From Durusdinium trenchii (taxonomy: Eukaryota; Sar; Dinophyceae; Suessiales; Symbiodiniaceae): a stretch of DNA of 64,000 nt. How positions within the stretch are numbered: the first letter of the stretch is position 1; every line of letters starts with the position of its first letter. The notes below the pieces were generated by a model, which did not search any database, was not told where the DNA came from, and saw only the letters and a program-made list of their open reading frames with translations. The stretch is from contig CAXAMN010003836.1 of the NCBI GenBank assembly GCA_963970005.1, positions 313,162 through 377,161 of the forward strand. Direction: 5' to 3'. Shown here piece by piece: positions 51,301 to 60,300 of the stretch. A program made the translations under genes and the position numbers.

Positions 51301-54300
51301 ATGTTTTACGGTGCTCAAACTGCACCGTTGGTTTCACCGTTTCGCAGCACGAGGCTCTCGATCTTGGTCTACTCCTGTGCACTGCTCCGTGTCCGGAATG
51401 ACCGGTTGCTCGGAGCCACGGGGGGCGGCAGGGATGGGCAGGGTAGGCATGTTGTGAATGTGATCCACATGATCGTGATTTGGGGGTGGGTCCCATGTAA
51501 CAACATGTAATGTGGGCCTCTTATTAATAAACCCCCCCCCCTTGATCAAGTGTGGGCTCCAAATAATGTGATTTCCAGAAAAAATCCTAGAAAATCTTGA
51601 TTTGAATAGGAAAGGAAAGGAAAGGACAATGAAAGGAAAGGAAAGGAAAGGACAATGAAAGGAAAGGAAAGGAAAGGACAATGAAAGGAAAGGAAAGGAA
51701 ATTGAAAGGACAATGAAAGGAAAGGAAAGGAAAGGACAATGAAAGGAAAGGAAAAGACATGAAAGGAACATGAAAGGAAAGGAAATTGAAAGGACAATGA
51801 AAGGAAAGGAAAGGAAACCTAAAGGACTTGTAAAGGAAACCACCAAAAGAACCAGCCAAAAAGTGTTTAGTATTATTTGAGGTCTTGAGTAATTGAAGGT
51901 TTGGGCTGCTTGTGGGGGGTAGTCTTTGTGGGTTGATTTCAGGTTGCAAATTGCAATGCCCAAATAAGCAATTTTAAAAGAAACATGCAGCAGCCAAATC
52001 AAAATTCCAGAGTAAAGGAAACCACAACATAATCAGGTTTTGGAATCAGCTGAAAGCTCAGAATCAGCTTGGATGAATCAAGGTCTGGAAGCAGCTGAAA
52101 ATCAAGGTCCAGAAAACATTTAGTACTATTTGAGGGCCATTTACAATTGATGTTTGAAAAGATTTAGTACTATTCACGGGCCATTTACTATTAGGAAGTC
52201 AACATTATACATAAATATATATATATATATATTAGAATATATACTATATATAATATAATTATATATTATATACTGTGATTATGATATAATACAATAATGA
52301 TCAATAATGTATTGTATACTGTATATATATACCATGCATAGGGCTAGAAGCTTTGGCCCTGAAAGCAGAGTAGGCCTTCATAAAGTTCGGGAATATAGGG
52401 TGAATATGAATTGCCTTTTTTGTGAGTTAGTTGACTCAGTTTGCTAGTGCATTTCGGAGTCACATTTCGGCAAAAATCCCTGCAGGAGCTGTGTGTGAAG
52501 AGGCTCGTGGACGTCTCTCGGAATGCAGCCCACAGAACATCTCCAACCTCCTCTACGGAGTGCTTGGGCCGAACGTTAGGGGGGGGCTTCTCGGCACGAC
52601 TTGGACCCTTGGACGTTGGACCTGTTTTGCCGGTGCTTCTCAGACGCACTAAGTCGGTCCGCACAGGTCGTTCAGGTCGTATGTTTACGCGACGTATGTG
52701 ACGGGACGTCGGATCGGCGAGAGTTCGGGCAAAGGAAAGAGCTGCGAGCCGCGAGCGTAGCCTGAAAACAGAGACAGGTTCTTTTTGTCAAGAGCTGTAA
52801 TTGAACTAAGGGAGGCCTGGCAAAGACCCCTGGAAGGAAGATAGACCAAAACCCATGGGTTGGGTGTTTTCATGCGTCCCTATCAAAGTACACACCCACC
52901 TGAAATCACCTGAAGTTATCTCCCAAAGCCTCCTTCTGATTAAAGATGAAAGTCTTGTGGGGACTTTCAGGGGCACTGTCCAGCGGATGGTGAAATGACT
53001 GTTTGCGTTGCCTCCTTTGTGTTGGACATGTCCTTTCGAATGGCCGCCTGCAACCATCATTGCATGGTCCGACAAACAGTGAGCAGCGCAGACAACCTCA
53101 TGGTTTTGAACACCGGTGTTCTTGTTGGCATAAACATCGCCTATAAGCCTAACACTCCATGGGACTGACATATTTGCCTACATTGGGTGGTTGAAGTCGG
53201 GGTCAATGTAGGCCTATATATTCCACACATGGAGTGTGTGGGTATAAATTCTAGGCTTTGTTAGGCTGTGTTAGTTAAGGAGACCCAACAAGGGTCAGGG
53301 AGGCCCCGTAGATGGCAGGCAGCGCCATTCCTGTGCCAAAGACACCTTTCCTGTGCCAAAGTGGCCATTCCCCGATCCTGAAGTCTTCAAAATCCATTCA
53401 AATCATTCAACCCTCGCACTTTTTGTGGGACGCCCACGTCGTGGCGGAAGCTGCAGAAAACACGTACGCACCACGAGACGAGGTGGGTTTGCTGCAATTT
53501 CTCAGCCAACCCTTCTTGCATGACACCTGCTCGTTGCTGGGGCTCAGTTGGAAAAACTTCGGAGGGATAGGGGTTGGCCGAAGGTGCTTGGGTTCCGACC
53601 TGGGGTCGGCCATGAGTTGGGACTTCATATATCTCGTTCTAGCTCCCATTTGGGTTTTGAGTCCCAACGATTCACAACCCTGGATTGTTTTGTGAGCCTT
53701 ACTGGCACTTGTTGAGTATTCACGCATCGTCAGCCAAAGAGAGGTGCTCCTCGTTGTTTTGAACGAATCTCGGTTCCGGTGGCGACACGGTGGCGAATTC
53801 GGATCGCATCCGAGGTTGCGAATCGAAACATGTCATATGTCCTCACCACAGTCCCACACCACCTCTCAAAGTTGGGCTCGGATGCACGCTAATTATATAT
53901 ATATATATATGTGTGTGTGTGTTTCTCGTTGGCGCAGCAAACATATACAAAAATAGAACGTAACTCAATCATTAAGATGTGTTGTAAAGATCAAGGCAAG
54001 GGTCAGCTCAGGAGGGTAGTAAGTTAGTTGGCTTGGCGACATCTGGAGATCCCATTGTCTATCCAGTCAAGATCTGTCAACAGAACTGTACTGTTCAGCT
54101 TGAAAAACATGCGCAGAGTCGACTTTCAGCTTTGAGGTTTGGAGCTCAGATTCTGAATGAGTAGTTTGGACAAGTGCTGACTCAGCGACCCCTGTCTCGA
54201 CTGATATTGGATCAGATCCCTATGTCTCGACCCACAACTTTCCACACGACCTCGAGAGGAACTGGAACTGTCTCCCAGCTGTTGATATCGTTCACCAGCA

Positions 54301-57300
54301 GACATGGAACGGTCTTTTTTAAGAGACCAATTCGATTCTCCAATGTATGTTGATTCATACATTATGTATCATTATGTGCATGCCTGTTCGGCTTCTCCAG
54401 ACTGGACGACATTTGATGATGTGCCTTATAGGTCACTGGGCAGGCCCGCCCAAACCAGGACCCCCCGGTTTTAAGATGTTCAAGCGGTTTTGTCCATGTG
54501 GCATCGGCACGAGTGAGGTTCTCCTCCGTGCGGATGAGTAGCTTCTCAGTGCAGGGCATCTCCAACATGACATATGTGCCCTAGACGAGACAGAGGTTGG
54601 GCAAGTGGGAGTCCTTTGACAAGATCTGAAACACGTCACTGCAACGGTCGAACTCCCCGGACGATGGTTAAACATGAGTTTTGCCCACTGCACCGTCAAC
54701 TTCTTATGGTGAACCCAGATGTTTTCCTGAATAAGAGGTCCTTTCGTACCAAGTGACTTGCAGGTGTCATTCAATTCCAAGGTTCAAAAGTGACACGTTA
54801 TTTTTTCTGTTGGGATCTGTCGGGCTCTGGGAATGAGGCGCAAAGCCCATTCCATCCTTTGTGGGTGAACCTTTATGACTTTCCTGGTGAGCAACCACAC
54901 CCCTACCATCATTGTAGTGTTGATGGGACCAATCCAAGGTTGATCGCAAAGCAGTCGACGTTCCAAAGCCTCGAGGTCGAGATCCGCCTTGATTCCATCC
55001 ATCCGACTGCCTAAGGCCTAGTCCGGACATCTTAGGAGCACCCTTGACCCTTAGGAAGGTCCGGAGTAGAAGCTGCTAGAGCCATTCCTACACCCCTAGG
55101 CATCCCTAGACCCTTGCCTTGAGGTACCAAGAAGCTCCAGCTCGGCCGCCTAATCGACTCCCCAGCTCGCATGGACCCTCCTTTCCTGCCAAGGCCTTGG
55201 GATTGCTGGGTGCCTTGGCGGAAGTGGTGTGGAGGGAGGCCCCTTTGGTTGTGAAAGAGGCTGAAGCGCGTTGAAAGAAGAGGTGTTTTTAGAGATGTGA
55301 ATTGCAATTGCAATATGTTCTAGTTACAGCCTGAAGGGTTCGATTCCAAGTAACTAGAGTGTTCATTTAGAACTTTAGAACATTGAATGTAACATTGTTT
55401 GTAGAAGTCCTCTGACTCGGTAGACAGAGCTGTTCCATCCCCTTTTCCAAAGCGGACTTGTGGAGCGGACCCCGGTGGCTTTGGAATTGATGAACTATGG
55501 GATCATCTCCTGGATCTATTGATCTACCATGATCTACCAATGTTGGCTGAGTGGTCTCCGTGGCGTAACCGCCCAGCCCCTGGCCCTGGCTTCTCTCCGC
55601 AGAGGCTACCAGCATCCCATGTTTCTCCGATCGATCTGTGGAAGTTTGCGTGTGGATGAGCTGCTACCACAGCACATTGGACACTCGGAGTGTTTCTGGC
55701 GAAGGGTCAGACTTGCGGGGCACAAACCTCGCTGTCCGAAGGTGGGTGAGGAGATAGTGCGTTCTTTGGGATCAGATTCACGTGCGTTCAGATCAGATCA
55801 CCCAGACCGTCCATGTATGGAATGGTTAGAGTCTGTTGGAGTATACAGTACATACATTTACCCCATTAATGTATACAGGTAACTATAATGGATACTAATG
55901 GAAACTATTCCATACATGAATGGTCGAAAGATGGAGTCCGAACCGGTATCAGGTCCAGGCGTTTGTCATGAAACTTGGAGTTGTAAGACCTCGAATGACA
56001 AGGCCATTGCTACTAGTAGCAAAGGGCATTGCTACTAGGAGCAAGAAGCTACTACTAGCTCCTGGCAATACTACTAGTATCAAGAAGCTACAAGTAACAA
56101 AGGGTATCCACGTTGGAAAAGCCAATGACTTGTGAGTGCTGCCACCCTTTTAAGCCTGGCTGTCCCGCTGGCGCCCTCCGCTGCAGGAAACATGTCCTAT
56201 GCCCTGGGTCAAATGGGCTTTCGACGCTGCTCCTGGGTCCAAGTGGGTCGGAAGGCCATGACATGACTGATTTGATGTTGGTTGTATAGAAGGTCAAGAT
56301 AGGTCAAATGTGTTTATCATAATTTCTTTAGGACACCAAGGAAAAGAACACCTGTACATTATTATGGTCTTATACATGTTTTCCACGGACCCCCTTGTAA
56401 TTTTTAGCTTCAATGGTCTCACTTGGAAGGATGCTACCTACCCCAAAAATTGACAACTAGACGTTTCACTTGGGCCGAGCGGAACCAAGGGGATGCTGGC
56501 TTTGCCCGTGATACTCCCCTTGCCCTCATAGATGTTCTCCCCCTTCATTTGGAGGGGTGTGGGAGTTCCTACATGTTGGGAAGACACCATTGGGTAGAAC
56601 TCTTTCCCAGGGAAGTTTCTTCGTCCCTAAGCTTCCCTGCTTCGAAGCTTGTGGGTTCGACATGTTGAGGCGAGGTGGGGCAAACAACATCCGCAAGAAA
56701 ATTTGTGACGGGTAGTGACCCCAGGCAGCCCAAGGTGAAAGCTGAAAGTCTCTTCAATCCACCAGACCTCCAGTCTTTTTCTTTAATCCGGTGAAAGCTG
56801 GAACGATCCGTGCTGGAACGCTCCATGCTGTGAACGATGAAGTGAAACCCTGCGTTGGACCATGACATCCTCACTCAGACCCACGTAGGATGTTTTGTTG
56901 CCATTGGCCATTGGAAGCATTTAGAAACCTTTGGGCGTATGGTAAAGCCTCAATCAGTTCAAAGAGAATTGTGCAGCTCTAGAAACCTTCCTTTACATGT
57001 TTAGTCAAGGTCTTGTCATATCAAACCCCGCGTAAGCAAAACCATGAGTTTGGTAAGGTTGCGCAAGCATTTTGGGGGTACAAGGTTGCCGAAGCATGTG
57101 TGCGTAAGCACCTTTTGAAGTTGGATGACCCTGAGTGTAGTAGTTGCCTTGCTCGAAAGCAAGATGAGAAAGCAATCCTGTCCTCCCTGTCCGGGAGATT
57201 GGCCTCCAAGTCAAGTCTGTTTGAGCAAAGCCAAGTCAAGTACAGGCCGAGGGTTTTGGCATGACATGTTTCCAGAGTTTTCATGGACCAAGCAGTGCAG

Positions 57301-60300
57301 TTCCTCCAGCTATGGTTTGTGCGCGAAACCTGCTCGTAGGCTTCCGCGTAGGGTTCGCGTAAGCCCACTCGGATAGCCTGCTGCGAAAACAAACTGACTG
57401 ATACGACATAGGGAGTTTCTTCTAGTTTTTAGAGTGGCTCAATTGAGAACTATTGAGAAATGTATGATCATATGCAGTGCATACAAAAGACAATCAATAA
57501 AAGACACATATATAGGACTTTTGGGGAGCTACCATACATCCATACATGACATCATATAGGGAATAGTATAGGGAGTATGTTCAGAGTTTGCGGGTTGCAA
57601 GCAGGTTGCAAGCACCTCCAGCAAATCCAAGCTCAGGATGTGCCCCACCCACACACAAATCTCAAACAACCGTAGGTTAACGAGTCTACCATTGGGCATT
57701 GGTGATTCAAGTCACACACAGCATTCATCTTACAAAACAAAGAATCTTGGTTTCCCTGCCCTTGGGCTGGCCAGAATTTTTGAGGAACGAATAGCGTGAA
57801 CATGCGTGAACCGTGAACATTCATGAGCACCATATCGAGGTTGTTTTGTTCTTTTAAGGGTCAGTTTATCTTCCTATGGATGAATCCCCTAACCTAGGGA
57901 ATCTCTTTGTTCTTCTTCCCGGTTCCAACGATGCAAATCCAAGTTTGTAGAAGAGGGGATACCCTCGAAGTGTACAGCCAATAGAGTATGTAGTACCAAA
58001 CTGACCCCTCGATTGTTCCCAAAAGGACGTCATTGTCTTGGGCACTTTCGAACGGTTTCTTTTGGTTTCAGAACGGCCGTTCCGGCACTGAGGCCAGCCC
58101 CATGAGCTCCGCTGCCGTGTGCAGCAAGCAGATGATTGCATGGGCAAAACAGACGGCGCTTGCCATGTGACCCCCCCAATGAAGAATTCCACCTGTCCAC
58201 TACGAGATAGATACACTACAACCACATCAGCAGAGATGTGATAGTGCATTTTAGACTTAATATACTGCAAAGTACTGCAAGTACTTTCAATGAATTGGAT
58301 AAATTAGAGAGAGGTAGAGCAGAGAGTACTTGACAGGGTCCGAACGCACACGCCGGGGTAAGAAAACGATCAAACAATGGCATTGAATCTGACCAGAATC
58401 TTACACAGACATCTTCAAACTTGCCACTGTCAAATGCTCATGTCGGTTGCCCAAGAAATTGCAGCGTCACCAACTGTGGGGTGGTCAGTGGTCACGACGT
58501 GCCAGCCATTCGACCGCAGCTCGGTTTCAGGAGGAACACGACCGCATGCGGGAGGAAGTGGTCGACCTAAAGATCACAGTGCCTTGAATGAGCGGATCGA
58601 CTGGAGGAGACGGTGTTTGAAACCAAGCACTGACTTCGCCACAGGAAGTGAACTTCCAAGGCAATTGGCAAGGTGGTGCATTTTCGAGTTGTTGTTTATT
58701 ATTGTTTTATCATGTTTTATATTGCTTTGTACTGTCTTGAAAATCAGCAAGTGGGGAGGATGTGAGTAGAGGATTAATTTGAACATGTGTCCTCCTCACA
58801 GGATTCACGTGGACATGTTTGCACCGCCCTCATGAAGGGAGATACATTGGATTGCAAGTTGCCCCCGCCCCACATTTGGTTGTGTTGCTGCCGGGTTTAA
58901 GTTAAACGGGGTGGGGGGGGCGATACTGGATATTAAGGAGCAACTCAAGAGATGTACCGACCATGCCGATCGTCCCAACAGGAAACACTTTCACCCTGCT
59001 GTCGGGTGGTTCCCTGAAGAGGCGTGTTACCCAGAACGTCCCAGCACCCACCGACACCTATTCGGATATGCCAAAAAGATCCCCAAAGTGTATTATAGTT
59101 AGTTGATGTTAGTTGTATAGTTATAATATAGTTGAAATATTATAGTGTATATGTATCTTCTTTTTCTTTTGTGTGTGTGTTTGATGGTCCAAAAAAGGGA
59201 ATCACTCAGGTTCGTTGTTCTAGGTCTACCGGTGAAAATGTTGCCTTTCAGGATTAGACCAACCAGTCAGGATCCGGCAGGATGCGGCAGGCGGCGCATG
59301 ACTGACCCGAGCCCAACTTCCCGACAGGTCGATGGTCTCGAGAAAGAGCGGGACTTCTACTTTCGCCGGCTGCGTGATATCGAGATCATGTGCGAGGCGG
59401 CGCTTTCTTTTCATGTTCTGCGTATTGTTCTGCACGTGTTTTGTTTTTAGATCGGTGGGCACCACAAAAGACCACATGAGGTTTGAAGAAGGAACCTTGG
59501 AATGTGAGGAAGGAAAGCATTACATATGTTAAGTGTCCCTAAAAAACTAGTAACCAAATCATTAGTGCGAGCGCTTCTTCAAGGAAGCTTCCCTTAGGGC
59601 GGCGGGGGGAGCTTTCTTGAAGAAGCCCGAGCTATCCTGCGTCCTAGGTAGTAGCTTACTTGCAGCTAGTAGCTACTACTAGCTACCTACCCCCCCTAAA
59701 AAAATAGAAAAACTAATATGTTGACTCTGTTGATGAATCCATGTATGGAGATATTTGACCATCCAGCTAGGCAGCGAGTGGGGATTGCTGATTAGTCCTG
59801 CAGTGTATCTCTGGCGGAACACCAATTCCATCAAGTTCCTAGCCCCATGGCCCACGAATGCAGTGACATGCGGCAAGCCTGATCGGCGCACCACGGAAGG
59901 ATTGGCATGAACGAACCTGCTCCAGCAAACGAGTTCTTCCATAAGAATCCGGGCCCGAACCAGGCAGTTGGAAAGTCACTCAAAGTGTTCCTCAGAGCAC
60001 GTGTTGGTCCAATATGAAACATGATGAAACTGATCGGATAATGCCAAAGCAGAGTTCCATTGGAAAATGCACGGGAGGACCACCGCACGGATCGTTGATT
60101 GCCTTTTTTAGAATGGGTGTCACCAGAGCGAAGGATGGCTATGATTTGAGGATGTTTGAGGTGGTTGAGTTTGGTGTCCACAAAGGATTGACGACGTCAA
60201 CGGTTCACATTATATAATAGTGTATATATATATATACGTACTGTTACACATCTTTGTTTTGTTTGTTTGTTTGCTTTGCATATTATAGAGGTGCTTAATG

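Larger units (their letters stand above)
28902..58530 (+). other. EB1 intron 12, 29.6 kb, containing the giant element and other exons
   Basis: Bounded by GAGACT and TTTCAG|G. Of its length, 17.4 kb is the right element copy. Three exons resembling a RAP/OPR-like gene, a MITE, a minisatellite and AT-rich tracts account for recognisable parts of the rest. Confidence 0.7.

Noticed and set aside
51334..52002. 222-residue minus-strand open frame of Phe/Pro/Leu/Ser repeats
   Set aside because: It is the translation of the GGAAA minisatellite; no domain or splice context.
55325..55345. GGTTCGATTCC string resembling a tRNA T-arm
   Set aside because: No matching acceptor, D or anticodon arms around it.
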